DNA of 64,000 bases, from the NCBI RefSeq assembly GCF_004297405.1, contig NZ_SCVC01000043.1, forward strand, positions 32,001-96,000, given 5' to 3'. Source of the stretch: Reyranella sp. Its GTDB lineage: Bacteria; Pseudomonadota; Alphaproteobacteria; Reyranellales; Reyranellaceae. A program made the translations under genes and the position numbers. This document shows, piece after piece, positions 24,538-32,874 of the stretch. Under the pieces are notes generated by a model that was given only the letters and a program-made list of their open reading frames with translations, did not search any database and was not told where the DNA came from. How positions within the stretch are numbered: position 1 is the stretch's first letter; every line of letters begins with the position of its first letter.

Positions 24538-25599
24538 TCAGGACAGGACGTCGGCGGTCACCCGCGCGGCGTACTTCTGGATGTCGGTGCTCTGCTTGAA
24601 CACGGCGACCTGCTTCAACTCCTCACCATAGGCCGCGATCTGGCTGCGCAGATCCGCCGCAAGCGGAGTGTGGTGATGTGTGTGGCTCTTCAGCATGGCG
24701 GCGAGCTTGTCGACCGGCGCCTTGGCATGCGGCGCAAAGATTTCCGCGGCCGCGTCGGGATTGACCGCCACCCACTCCTGCGCCTCGAGCAGGGACTGCA
24801 CCAACGCGGCCGCGACCGGCTTCTCCTGACGGATCAGGGTGCCGCGCACGCCCAGCACGCAGCAGGTGCGATGGGCGAACTCGCCGCTCAAATTGTTGGC
24901 GACCTCGGTGAGCCCATCGCGCTCGCGCGCCAGCCAACCCAATGGATCGCCCTGGCAGAAGGCCTGGACTTCGCCCTTCTTCAGCGCCACGGGAAGGATG
25001 TCGCCGGGGAACACCTTCCACTCGACCTCCTTGTTGGGATCGACGCCGGCCTGATGCAGCATGATCGAGAAGAAGTTGCGATCAGGCGCGGCGAGATCGG
25101 TGACGCCGATCGCCTTGCCTTTCAGATCTGCAATCTTGGTGATGCCGCTGGCAGGCGTTGCGAACAGGCGCATGCAGCCACCGTGAATGCCGGCAGCAAT
25201 CTTGACGTCGAAGCCGCCCTCCAACGGCTTCAGCCAGCGCAGCGCCATGCCCACACCAGCATCGGCCTTGGCCGTCGCGATGGCTTCGAGGAGCTGGTCG
25301 GTCGAACCACCGAAGTTGATGAGCTCGACTTCGAGATTATGACGCTGGAAGTAACCCTTCTCCTGCGCAACTGCGACACCCACGGTGCAGATCGCCGTGG
25401 CATTCCAGGTGAGCTTCAATGCACGCTTCTCAGGCAGCACGACTGGCTCACCGAACGAGGCGCGGCAGATTGCAGGATCGAGCAGATCGGTTGGCAGACC
25501 GCCGCCGAGACCGCGTTGTGCGACGACACCTGCCGGCAGAAGGGTGCCGGTGACGGCAGCAGCGCGAAGGAACGTACGCCGGGTGGGCAGACGGAACAT
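24538..25599 (-). CDS. ABC transporter substrate-binding protein (sulfonate/nitrate type)
   Basis: A 353-residue protein with a twin-arginine-like signal (TRRTFLRAAAVTGTLLPAG) for export in a folded state, followed by an SsuA/TauA-like fold: LTWNATAICTVGVAVAQEKG, LINFGGSTDQLLEAIATAKA, GMALRWLKPLEGG and LKGKAIGVTDLAAPDRNFF. It catches the substrate in the periplasm. A cysteine-rich leader peptide upstream and cysE in the same operon point to a sulfur compound, most likely a sulfonate or sulfate ester. It is the first full-length gene of the operon. Confidence 0.88.
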   Translation of the reverse strand: MFRLPTRRTFLRAAAVTGTLLPAGVVAQRGLGGGLPTDLLDPAICRASFGEPVVLPEKRALKLTWNATAICTVGVAVAQEKGYFQRHNLEVELINFGGSTDQLLEAIATAKADAGVGMALRWLKPLEGGFDVKIAAGIHGGCMRLFATPASGITKIADLKGKAIGVTDLAAPDRNFFSIMLHQAGVDPNKEVEWKVFPGDILPVALKKGEVQAFCQGDPLGWLARERDGLTEVANNLSGEFAHRTCCVLGVRGTLIRQEKPVAAALVQSLLEAQEWVAVNPDAAAEIFAPHAKAPVDKLAAMLKSHTHHHTPLAADLRSQIAAYGEELKQVAVFKQSTDIQKYAARVTADVLS

Positions 25600-25644
25600 G
25601 GGTTACTCCAGGGACACGCAGGATCGGAAGGAAACGTGAAGATG

Positions 25645-25682
25645 TGCGTCAGGGACGACGCAGCGCGGCGGCTTTCAGCCGC
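25645..25682 (-). promoter_or_regulatory. Two RNA hairpins after the cysteine leader peptide
   Basis: Hairpin one (25668-25682) has stem GCGGCT/AGCCGC with a 3-base loop and overlaps the last codons and stop of the leader peptide. Hairpin two (25645-25662) has stem TGCGTC/GACGCA with a 6-base loop and follows directly. They are placed for alternative folding controlled by a ribosome stalled at the Cys codons. No U-run follows, so an intrinsic terminator is not evident; Rho-dependent or translational control is possible. Confidence 0.5.
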
Positions 25683-25725
25683 AACAGCAACGACAACAGA
25701 TCGTCGTGGGGAGCAGGTTGCTCAT
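25675..25725 (-). CDS. Cysteine-rich leader peptide of the sulfur-uptake operon
   Basis: A 16-codon frame, MSNLLPTTICCRCCCG, ends with five cysteines in six residues just before its stop. It lies 75 bases upstream of the substrate-binding protein gene on the same strand, with GAGG close to the ATG. The stop codon lies inside a hairpin and a second hairpin follows. This is the layout of ribosome-mediated attenuation: scarcity of charged tRNA-Cys stalls the ribosome and changes the downstream fold. Such leaders are known upstream of sulfur genes in several bacterial groups. Regulation here is inferred from layout only. Confidence 0.75.
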   Translation of the reverse strand: MSNLLPTTICCRCCCG

Positions 25726-25825
25726 GGCCTCTAAGATCGGGCGAGAGGCTCGCGGCGTAAATAATCTGGAAAACCAAAGATGTGCGGAGCGAAGAAAGCC
25801 TGTGCTCCAATCGTCGCGATGAACG

Positions 25826-26175
25826 ATGGCGGTTTCCTTCTGCGCAATGCCGTCGGTCTCACCCTTCGGCGAACAATCGCCACACGTGACGCGCCAGAGG
25901 GGACTGCGACCGCACGCGGGCGATCATGGACAGCACGCGACGGCCCGGATGTATGCCACACAGCAAGGTGGCACCGCGGTCGATGGCCCAGGCTACGGCA
26001 ACTACGCTCCCAAGCCAACGAGCAGGTCGAAGGTGCGGGCGTCGGCCATCTCTGGAACTACGGCGCCAACACCTGGGGTTGGGAAGACCTACACGGCGGT
26101 GGCGACCGGGACTTCAACGATCTGATCGTGCAGCTCGACTTCACCAGTGCCAGTGGTCACGGCCGGCTGGTGTAG
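25826..26175 (+). pseudogene. C-terminal relic of a DUF4114 protein
   Basis: The frame to 26175 reads HLWNYGANTWGWEDLHGGGD, then a DRDFNDLIVQLDF calcium-loop-type motif and a SGHGRLV end, which is the C terminus of a DUF4114 surface or secreted protein. The preceding part of the domain (PGYGNYAPK) is in another frame, with a shift near 26020. No N-terminal region or start is visible. It is therefore a frameshifted remnant. Its tail overlaps the end of the opposite-strand DnaA-C-like gene by 87 bases. Confidence 0.55.
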
Positions 26176-26688
26176 CGCGCGGCAACGACTGAAGAGCGCT
26201 GCATAGTCGGGAAAATCACACAGCCGTCTGGCGTGGGCCTGGCGGTACCATTCGGTCATGCGCACGGACCGGTTCAGCACCGTGTCGACCGCACGTGCCG
26301 GCACGTCAGGCAGAAATTCCTGTGCCAGCACGGCGACACAGGCGCGAGCATGGGTGAGCGTACCGTGACGGTGGCGGCCACGCAGGCACGCCAACGTCAC
26401 ACCGCAGGCCGCAGCGACTTGCATTGCCAGCGCGTAAAGCGCGGGTGGCGGAGCTGGCAGATGAGCCTGACGGTCTCGACGAGGCCGTCGGCACCGCCTG
26501 CGCTTTCGGCCGCCGATATAGCCCTCCCCCGCCAGGACGGGCCTGGGCAAGGGCGGCTCGAGAGCAGGATCCGGGAACGATGCTCCCAGGATCTTTGAAG
26601 CAAAGTGCGGGTTGGCGGCAACGATGCGCGCCTTGCGCTCCTGCAGCCACGCGAAGTGGCCGATATCGTCTTGTCTTGGGAAGTACAT
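26089..26688 (-). CDS. DnaA C-terminal-domain-like DNA-binding protein
   Basis: A 199-residue protein. Residues about 86-155 (ALAMQVAAACGVTLACLRG, RHGTLTHARACVAVLAQEFL, and a basic C-terminal helix) match the layout of the DnaA domain IV that binds DnaA boxes. There is no AAA+ ATPase domain, so it is a DNA-binding regulator and not an initiator. It diverges from the XRE/S24 repressor gene across the operator region, as in phage-like or stress switches. The last 30 residues run over the antisense of a decayed gene, so the original C terminus may have been shorter. Confidence 0.6.
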   Translation of the reverse strand: MYFPRQDDIGHFAWLQERKARIVAANPHFASKILGASFPDPALEPPLPRPVLAGEGYIGGRKRRRCRRPRRDRQAHLPAPPPALYALAMQVAAACGVTLACLRGRHRHGTLTHARACVAVLAQEFLPDVPARAVDTVLNRSVRMTEWYRQAHARRLCDFPDYAALFSRCRALHQPAVTTGTGEVELHDQIVEVPVATAV

Positions 26689-26697
26689 ATCCCAATG

Positions 26698-26756
26698 TTA
26701 ATTGACAATTGACCAATAGTCAATTAACAATAGGCTAATGATTAACCATCGGTTAA
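26698..26756. promoter_or_regulatory. Operator dyads between the DnaA-C-like and S24 genes
   Basis: Two perfect inverted repeats lie in the AT-rich divergent region: TTAATTGAC (26698-26706) and GTCAATTAA (26719-26727) separated by 12 bases, and TTAACC-ATC-GGTTAA (26742-26756). They precede the repressor start at 26771. Autoregulation by the XRE/S24 protein is the natural reading but is not shown. Confidence 0.6.
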
Positions 26757-26770
26757 GTCAAAATGCCCAC

Positions 26771-27460
26771 ATGTCGATATTGGGCGATGCCATCAGAGCC
26801 AGCCGCCAGGCCAAGGGCATGACACAGGCCGAGCTGGGCGAACGCTTCGGCATTTCGAAGGCGGCAGTCGCCATGTGGGAGTCGGGCAAGAATATCCCCG
26901 ACCAGCGCAAGATGGCCGAGCTGACGCGCGTGCTGGAACTCGATCCTGCGGTGGCGATCGGCCTCCATGACGAGGACCCCTTGCCGCCGGCGAATGCCCG
27001 CGAAGCGCCCGGCGTGCCACGGCCGCCGGCGCGCCAGGAGATGCCGAAGGACGTGCCGGTGCTGGGCACGGTTTCCGGAGGGGATGCCGAGAATCCGGCC
27101 GATTTCGAGCTGAACGGCCAGATCGTCGACTATGTGCGCCGCCCGCCGCGCCTGATCGGCCGCGCCGACGTCTTCGCGGCCTACGTCCAGGGCAATTCGG
27201 TGTCACCGTGGCGCGAGCCCGGCCAGCTCATCTACCTGGAAGGCGCCCGCCCGCCCAGGGCCATGGACTATGTGCTGGTCGAGCTCAAACCGAACAATGG
27301 CGATGATGTGCGGCCCGCCCTGGTGAAACGTCTGCTGGCCGTCACGCCGACGCGCGTCCGCCTGCGCCAGTACACTCCTGCCAAGGATTTCGAGGTCGAC
27401 CGCCGCCGCATCCTCCGCATTTTCCGTGTGCTCGACTGGGACGAACTCATGGGCGTGTAG
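26771..27460 (+). CDS. XRE-family repressor with S24 peptidase domain
   Basis: A 229-residue LexA/CI-like regulator. Residues about 1-60 form the helix-turn-helix domain (ASRQAKGMTQAELGERFGIS, KAAVAMWESGKNIP). The C-terminal S24 domain has the cleavage-region motif VPVLGTVSGGDAE, the catalytic serine in VQGNSVSPW and the lysine in LVKRLLAV. Such proteins repress until self-cleavage is triggered by RecA or a similar signal. Starts at 26738 and 26771 are in frame; the later one leaves the operators in front of the gene. The target is probably its own promoter and that of the divergent DnaA-C-like gene. Confidence 0.85.
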   Translation: MSILGDAIRASRQAKGMTQAELGERFGISKAAVAMWESGKNIPDQRKMAELTRVLELDPAVAIGLHDEDPLPPANAREAPGVPRPPARQEMPKDVPVLGTVSGGDAENPADFELNGQIVDYVRRPPRLIGRADVFAAYVQGNSVSPWREPGQLIYLEGARPPRAMDYVLVELKPNNGDDVRPALVKRLLAVTPTRVRLRQYTPAKDFEVDRRRILRIFRVLDWDELMGV

Positions 27461-27540
27461 GTCCTTGGATTGACCAGTTATCAATCCGGGATTGACCAGC
27501 GGCCTGCGGATTACGCGGCCGCTGAAGGTTCGTTCCCGCG

Positions 27541-28317
27541 CTACCGCCGCTCCCATGCCACCGGCTGCATCACGCCGTCGACCTCGACATGGCGGAAGCC
27601 AACGCCGTAGGCGACGTCGATCACGCCGGCGTCCAGCGCCTCGGCCGGCGGCCCATCGGCGGCAATACCTGCGTTGGCCAACACCAGGATGCGATGGGCG
27701 AAGCGAGCGGCGAGGCCGAGATCGTGAAGCACCACAATCACCGTCACACCGCGCGCCGCCTCGGCACGCAGCACGTCCATGGCCTGCAGCGCGTAAGCGG
27801 GATCGAGGCTGGCCACTGGTTCGTCGGCCAGCAGGATCGCGGCTTCAGTGGCCAGCGTGCGCGCCAGCATCAATCGTGCGCGCTCGCCCTGGCTCAGCGT
27901 GTCGATGGCGCGATCGGCCAGGGCGACGCCATCGACCCGTTCGAGGGCGCGGGTCACCGCTTCCTGGTCGGTGGCCTTCAATGGCCGGCTCAAGTCAGCG
28001 CCATGCGGCAGGCGGCCCAGCGCCACGAGATCGTGTCCGGTGAGCGGCCAGTAGACGGACGCAGCCTGCGGCAGGTAGGCGATGCGCCCAGCACGCACCG
28101 CCGATGGCAGCGCCGCGAGTGACTGCCCGTTCAGCTCGATCGTGCCCGCCTCTGGCACCTCGAGACCGACGAGATGGCGAAGAAGCGTCGTCTTGCCTGC
28201 ACCGTTGGGCCCGACGATCGCCGTGAGCTGGCCTTCGGCAAACGCGATATCGATCCGGTCGAGGATCGCCTTGCCCTCGCGGCGACAAACCAATTGCCGG
28301 ACGGCGAGTGTCGTCAT
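27541..28317 (-). CDS. btuD: Vitamin B12 (BtuD-like) ABC transporter ATPase
   Basis: A 258-residue ATPase of the iron-siderophore/B12 importer family. Walker A GPNGAGKTT (about 34-42), the signature LSQGERAR (about 140), Walker B ILLADEPVASLD and the switch histidine in VVLHDLGLAARFA are all present. The ATG overlaps the permease stop as ATGA. Its place behind btuB, btuF and btuC and a cobalamin riboswitch assigns it to B12 uptake. A heme or siderophore function would be the sequence-only alternative. Confidence 0.88.
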   Translation of the reverse strand: MTTLAVRQLVCRREGKAILDRIDIAFAEGQLTAIVGPNGAGKTTLLRHLVGLEVPEAGTIELNGQSLAALPSAVRAGRIAYLPQAASVYWPLTGHDLVALGRLPHGADLSRPLKATDQEAVTRALERVDGVALADRAIDTLSQGERARLMLARTLATEAAILLADEPVASLDPAYALQAMDVLRAEAARGVTVIVVLHDLGLAARFAHRILVLANAGIAADGPPAEALDAGVIDVAYGVGFRHVEVDGVMQPVAWERR

Positions 28318-29282
28318 GCCGCCAACCATGCCGCTCGCGCCTTACGTACGGCGCGCACCAGGAAAGGCGCGCCGACCAGCGACGTGACGACACCGAGCTG
28401 CAGTTCGTAGGCCGTGGGCAGCAGACGCACCGCGATGTCGGCTGCCAGCACGAGGGCGGCGCCCATCAGCATCGACGGCACGAGCGTCGCTCCCGGTCGA
28501 TAACCGACCTTGGCGCGCACGAGATGCGGCGCCACCAGGCCCACGAAGCCGATCACGCCCGCGACCGATGTGGCCGCCCCCACCATTAGGCCCACGCCCA
28601 AGGTCAGGCGCAGCCCCAGCGACTTCGTGTCGGCGCCCAGGCTGCGCGCCGTGTCCTCGCCCAACGACAGCGCATCGAGCCAACGGCCGGCGCCCAGAAC
28701 GATCGCGCCGCCCGCCACAATGAATGGCGTGGCGATGGCGAGATAGGAAAGATCGCGATCGACGATCGAACCGGCGAGCCAGAGCGAAATCTCCTGATAG
28801 GCGAAGGGATTGGGCGACAGTGCAAGGACCAGCGCGATGGCGGCCGCAGCGATGGCGTTGATCGCCACACCCATCAGCAACAGCGAGACCGTACCGGTGC
28901 CCGAGCGCACCGCGCTCATCAACAGAGCCACGGCGACCGACGCACCGATGATGCCGGCCAGAGGCAGGGCCAGTGTGAAGGCCGCCGCGAGCCCCGAGTA
29001 GAAGGCACAGACGGCGGCGAAGCCCGCACAAGAAGAGACGCCGATCACGCCGGGTTCGGCCAGCGGATTGCGCAGCCAACCTTGGAGGATCGCGCCACTC
29101 AGGCCCAACGCGCCACCGATCAGCAGGCCCAGGGTCGCGCGCGGGACTCGCAATTCCCACACGATCGCCCAGCCAACCTCGTTGCCGAGCCGCCACGGCC
29201 ACCAGGCCGGGCCGACGGCGAGCGACAGCGCATAGAGCGCGGCGACCAACGCAACGAGCGGCAGCAGCAACGACCTGTTCAC
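28314..29282 (-). CDS. btuC: Vitamin B12 (BtuC-like) ABC transporter permease
   Basis: A 322-residue FecCD-family permease with about ten hydrophobic helices. The family-typical patterns are PRATLGLLIGGALGLSGAIL near residue 50, ARSLGADTKSLGLRL near 215 and GVIGFVGLVAPHLVR near 255. It forms the membrane channel for B12 with BtuD. Start and stop overlap both neighbours by ATGA-type junctions, so btuF, btuC and btuD are tightly coupled. Confidence 0.9.
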   Translation of the reverse strand: MNRSLLLPLVALVAALYALSLAVGPAWWPWRLGNEVGWAIVWELRVPRATLGLLIGGALGLSGAILQGWLRNPLAEPGVIGVSSCAGFAAVCAFYSGLAAAFTLALPLAGIIGASVAVALLMSAVRSGTGTVSLLLMGVAINAIAAAAIALVLALSPNPFAYQEISLWLAGSIVDRDLSYLAIATPFIVAGGAIVLGAGRWLDALSLGEDTARSLGADTKSLGLRLTLGVGLMVGAATSVAGVIGFVGLVAPHLVRAKVGYRPGATLVPSMLMGAALVLAADIAVRLLPTAYELQLGVVTSLVGAPFLVRAVRKARAAWLAA

Positions 29283-30091
29283 GGTCTCGCCCCCGCCAGC
29301 CGCCGCAACACTTCGAAGTTCTCCGGTCCGGCACAGACGGCGTACTTGAACGGCACTGTCACCACCTTCGCCCGCCCTTCGAGCGCCTTGAGCGCATGAT
29401 GATCGACGAACTCCGTGGCGCGTGTGGGATTGATGTTGGCGCCCGTGTCGAACACCAGGAGATCAGGCTGACCTGCCAGCACGGTCTCCAGCGACATGCG
29501 ACCATAGGCGGGCAGGCCGATCTCGGCCGCGAGATTGCGCAGGCCCGCGAGACCCAGCAGTTCGTCCATCAGGCTGCCCTTCCCGGTGGTGCCGCTGTTG
29601 GGCTGTAGCACCGCCGCCGTCGCGATCGGCGGCTTTGTCCAGGTGAGAGCAAGCCGTTCCGCCCGCATCTTCTCGGCCAGCACCCGTCCTTCATTTTCGT
29701 GACCCAGCGCTACTGCGATTCGGGTGATCAACGCCTCGGCCTCTTCGAGCGAGGCAGCCCATGGCACTTCGAGGATAGGCACGCCGGCGCCGCGCAGCAG
29801 GCGCTTGATATTGGCGTGGCTGGCCGCATCCATGATCACGAGGTCGGGACGGAGTGCCAGGATCGACTCGACCGTGGCCCGAACCGGCATGACCTCTCTG
29901 GCTCGATCGACCAGCACCGAGATGCGCGGATCGTGAGCAAGATAACTCACCCCCACGAGCTGGCCGGGGGCCGCGAGACGCAGGGCGATCTGGTCGAGGC
30001 AGAGATTGACGGTGACCACGCGTTGCGGCGTCTGCGCCACGGCCGGAAGACCGGCGAACATGAGGGTGAGCACGAGCAGGAGACGCTGCAT
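29279..30091 (-). CDS. btuF: Vitamin B12 (BtuF-like) periplasmic binding protein
   Basis: A 270-residue class III substrate-binding protein with a signal peptide (MQRLLLVLTLMFAGLPAVAQ). Conserved patterns are RVVTVNLCLDQIALRLA, LRPDLVIMDAA, VPILEVPWAASLEEAEA and QPDLLVFDTG. It carries B12 across the periplasm from BtuB to BtuC. The assignment to B12 and not to heme or a siderophore rests on the riboswitch-controlled btuB gene upstream. Confidence 0.88.
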   Translation of the reverse strand: MQRLLLVLTLMFAGLPAVAQTPQRVVTVNLCLDQIALRLAAPGQLVGVSYLAHDPRISVLVDRAREVMPVRATVESILALRPDLVIMDAASHANIKRLLRGAGVPILEVPWAASLEEAEALITRIAVALGHENEGRVLAEKMRAERLALTWTKPPIATAAVLQPNSGTTGKGSLMDELLGLAGLRNLAAEIGLPAYGRMSLETVLAGQPDLLVFDTGANINPTRATEFVDHHALKALEGRAKVVTVPFKYAVCAGPENFEVLRRLAGARP

Positions 30092-30094
30092 CGC

Positions 30095-30862
30095 CTATGC
30101 CCTGCCCGCCATGACGCGCCAGTTGTCGAGGCCGCGCGTCGCCGGTGTCCAGTCGACCAGCACGGTCGCCGGCTCGGCCGAGGCATGTGCGGCGGTTAAC
30201 CTGCCATCGACTGCGGCGACCGACTGCGCGCGACTGAAGTCGAGACCATCCAGCCCCGTGCGATTGCAGACGAGAACCGGCCGCGCCGCCGCCAGTGACG
30301 CCCGCTCCCATTCGCCGTTGGGCCCATGCTCGCCCGGCGCCCAGGCCGCCGACGAGACAAGCAGATCGCAGCCCAAGGCGGCCGTCTCCGCCACCAACCG
30401 TTCGGAATACATATCGGCACAGACGAAGAGGCCGAGCCGTCCCAATCCCTCCAGCGGCAGCACCGTCGCGCGGTCGCCAGGCATCGACCAGGATTCGGCG
30501 CCGACCCTCAGCACATTGATCTTGCGGTGGCGGCCGATCTCCCGACCATCGGGCGCAAAAACGGCCATGCCGTTGAACAGCGATCCGCCCTCAGCGAGCG
30601 GCGTGCCCAGCACCAGGAAGATTCCGGCTTCGCGTGCCACCCCCGAGATGCGTCGCAACATCGCTGCCTGATCGCGTTCGATCCAGTCTGTGCCGATGCG
30701 ATCGCGGAAGCCGTAGCCGCTCACCGCCAACTCCGGCGTTACGACCAGCGCCGCGCCCTGCCGTGCCGCCGCGCGCACGGCTGTGTCGAGCGCGTGCATG
30801 TTGCGCTCGATCTCGCCGGGTTCAGGCGCAAGGTGCAGCAGGGCAATCGTCTGTGGAGCCAT
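30095..30862 (-). CDS. Nitrilase-family carbon-nitrogen hydrolase in the B12 operon
   Basis: A 255-residue enzyme with the complete nitrilase triad: Glu in VTPELAVSGY (about 43), Lys in RHRKINVL (about 115) and Cys in FVCADMYS (about 149). It hydrolyses an amide or nitrile; the substrate is unknown. ATG at 30862 is preferred over a TTG three codons earlier. The gene lies between btuB and btuF with gaps of only a few tens of bases or less on both sides, so it is probably co-regulated by cobalamin. Amidase action on a corrinoid side chain is an attractive but unproven idea. Confidence 0.86.
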   Translation of the reverse strand: MAPQTIALLHLAPEPGEIERNMHALDTAVRAAARQGAALVVTPELAVSGYGFRDRIGTDWIERDQAAMLRRISGVAREAGIFLVLGTPLAEGGSLFNGMAVFAPDGREIGRHRKINVLRVGAESWSMPGDRATVLPLEGLGRLGLFVCADMYSERLVAETAALGCDLLVSSAAWAPGEHGPNGEWERASLAAARPVLVCNRTGLDGLDFSRAQSVAAVDGRLTAAHASAEPATVLVDWTPATRGLDNWRVMAGRA

Positions 30863-30892
30863 CGCCGACAAACTACCCTATGCTTCCAGGCT

Positions 30893-32797
30893 TCAAAACT
30901 TGGCCTTCACACCGAAGAAGGCCTGGAAGTACGGCGCCTGGAAGCCTTCCGGCTCCTCGTAGACACGGTTCAGCACGTTCTCGGCGCGGGCGAACAGTTC
31001 GATATTGGGCCGCACATCGTAAGCGGCCGTGAGCCGCACCAGCGTATAGGGCGCGGGCTGCATCGGCGCGCCAGTGACGGCGTTGAAGTCGTTGCGCTCG
31101 CTCACCTGCAGGACACCAGCGCCCAGACGCACGTTGCTCCACGGGCGCGCCACGGCGCGCACGTTGAAGACGCTCACAGGTCGGCGCGCCAGCGGCTGGT
31201 CGGTGTCGACATTGCGCGCCAGCGTGTAGGTGTAGTCGAAATGGAAGTCGAGCCAGTTGGTGATCGCCGCGTCGAGCACGAACTCGAAGCCCTGGCTTTG
31301 GGCGTTGGCGACGTTCTGCAGCGCCAGGAACGGCGGCGGGCACTGGATGAGGTTGTTGAAGGTGTTGAAGAAGTACGTGACGCTGACATTCACCTTCTTG
31401 TTGAACAGGCTCTGCTCGACGCCGGCTTCCCAGCCGCGGCTGTATTCCGGCTGGATGTTGCGGTTGCCGCCGCAGAAGAAGCCCGTGCCGTACAGCTCGA
31501 ACAGCGACGGGGCCTTGAAGGCCGTGCCGTAGGATGCCTTGAGCCGGGTATCGGTCTGCCGGAACAGGTATGTCGCGCCGGCGCGCCAGGTCGAGACGGT
31601 GCCGAACGTGTCATTGAGGTCGACGCGGCCGCCCAGCGACAGGGTGAGATCGTCGAACAGCGTCGCCTTCACCTGACCATAGAGGCCGGTCTGCGCCATG
31701 GTGCCCCAGCCCTGCGCGCCGTCGGCGTTGCTGTAGGCCCAGGTGCGATCGTAGTCGACGCCGGCCAGCACCATCACATTGTCGGTGACGTTGATCTGGT
31801 TCTTGAAGTCGGCTGCCAGACGGCGGCCGTTGTAGTAGGCGTCCTGCGTGAAGGGGAGCGGGTTCTGGAAGCTCGGAAAATCCTGATCGTGACGATAGAT
31901 GGTCGAATAGTTGATACCGATGGTCGGCTTCCAGCGTCCCTCGAAATAGCTGCCGTCGAACTCCAGGCGATTGAAGAACTGCTGCGTGAAGCCACCGGCA
32001 TTCGGATCTTCCAGACCGACCTGGTCGTACTTCACCTGCGTGTCGATGAAGCGGCCGAAATAGTTGACCCGCGTATTGTCGTCGATCTGGAAGCCCAGCC
32101 GGCCCGCCAAGGTGACGTTGCGGTAGGGATCGTTATCGACGAAGCCGTTTTGCGGCCAGAAGCGTGCCGGCACAATCGTGTCGTTGGGCGAATAGGTAAA
32201 GGCGGCCGTGAGATTGTAGTCGAACCGGCCGACACTGCCGCGCAGGTAGCCACCGCTGTTGCTGGTCAGCCGCGTGCCGAGCTCGGTATAGGCGCCGACA
32301 TTGAGCGGGCCCTTGCCGGCCTTGGTCACCATGTTGATGACGCCGCCGATCGCCTGGCTGCCGTAGAGCGTGCTCATCGGTCCGCGCACCACCTCGATGC
32401 GGTCGAGGTTCTCGGTGAGGAAGTGCGCGAAGTCGACGGCGCCATTGGGCGTGGACGGATCGCTGACATTGACGCCATCGATCAGCACCAGCACGTGGTT
32501 GGAGTTGGAGCCGCGCACGAACACCGAGGTCTGCGTGCCCGGCCCGCCCGACTGCTGGACCGACACGCCCGGCACGGTACGCAGCACGTCGGTCGCGGTG
32601 CGGAGTTGCCGGTTCTGCATCTCCTCGTTGGTGATCACCGTGACAGTGCCGGTGGTCTTGCCAGCCTCGGTCGGCACGCGGTCGGGCGTCACGACCAGCG
32701 ATGGCAGCACGACATCGGCTTCGGTCTGCGCTCGCGCAGCAAGCGGAACCAGCGACGAAAGAAACACTACAGACAAGATTCGACGAATCGGCGTCAT
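30893..32797 (-). CDS. btuB: TonB-dependent vitamin B12 receptor BtuB
   Basis: A 634-residue outer-membrane receptor. After a signal peptide (about 1-23), the TonB-box region ADVVLPSLVVTPDRV leads to the plug (TATDVLRTVPGVSVQQSGG, SVFVRGSNSNHVLVLIDGVN, RGPMSTLYGSQAIGGVIN) and a 22-strand barrel ending VKAKF. The ATG at 32797 has GGGGAG eight bases upstream and overlaps the stop of the leader frame at 32794-32874. A cobalamin riboswitch lies directly upstream, so B12 represses its synthesis. It is the first gene of the B12 uptake operon. Confidence 0.94.
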   Translation of the reverse strand: MTPIRRILSVVFLSSLVPLAARAQTEADVVLPSLVVTPDRVPTEAGKTTGTVTVITNEEMQNRQLRTATDVLRTVPGVSVQQSGGPGTQTSVFVRGSNSNHVLVLIDGVNVSDPSTPNGAVDFAHFLTENLDRIEVVRGPMSTLYGSQAIGGVINMVTKAGKGPLNVGAYTELGTRLTSNSGGYLRGSVGRFDYNLTAAFTYSPNDTIVPARFWPQNGFVDNDPYRNVTLAGRLGFQIDDNTRVNYFGRFIDTQVKYDQVGLEDPNAGGFTQQFFNRLEFDGSYFEGRWKPTIGINYSTIYRHDQDFPSFQNPLPFTQDAYYNGRRLAADFKNQINVTDNVMVLAGVDYDRTWAYSNADGAQGWGTMAQTGLYGQVKATLFDDLTLSLGGRVDLNDTFGTVSTWRAGATYLFRQTDTRLKASYGTAFKAPSLFELYGTGFFCGGNRNIQPEYSRGWEAGVEQSLFNKKVNVSVTYFFNTFNNLIQCPPPFLALQNVANAQSQGFEFVLDAAITNWLDFHFDYTYTLARNVDTDQPLARRPVSVFNVRAVARPWSNVRLGAGVLQVSERNDFNAVTGAPMQPAPYTLVRLTAAYDVRPNIELFARAENVLNRVYEEPEGFQAPYFQAFFGVKAKF

Positions 32798-32874
32798 TTG
32801 ACGATCTCCCCGACAGCACACGCACAAGGCGCGTCACCGCTCGGTTGACCGTCCCAATGGATCATCCCGTCCAT
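32794..32874 (-). CDS. Upstream ORF in the riboswitch expression platform, overlapping btuB
   Basis: A 26-codon frame, MDGMIHWDGQPSGDA and eleven more residues ending GEIVK, ends with a TGA that overlaps the btuB ATG as ATGA. It starts about 15 bases after the end of the aptamer. The same first fifteen codons appear after the second riboswitch copy, where the frame runs on into the fatty-acyl-AMP ligase. No ribosome binding site is seen. Translational coupling to btuB is possible, but the frame could also be an accident of RNA constraint. Confidence 0.4.
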   Translation of the reverse strand: MDGMIHWDGQPSGDAPCACAVGEIVK

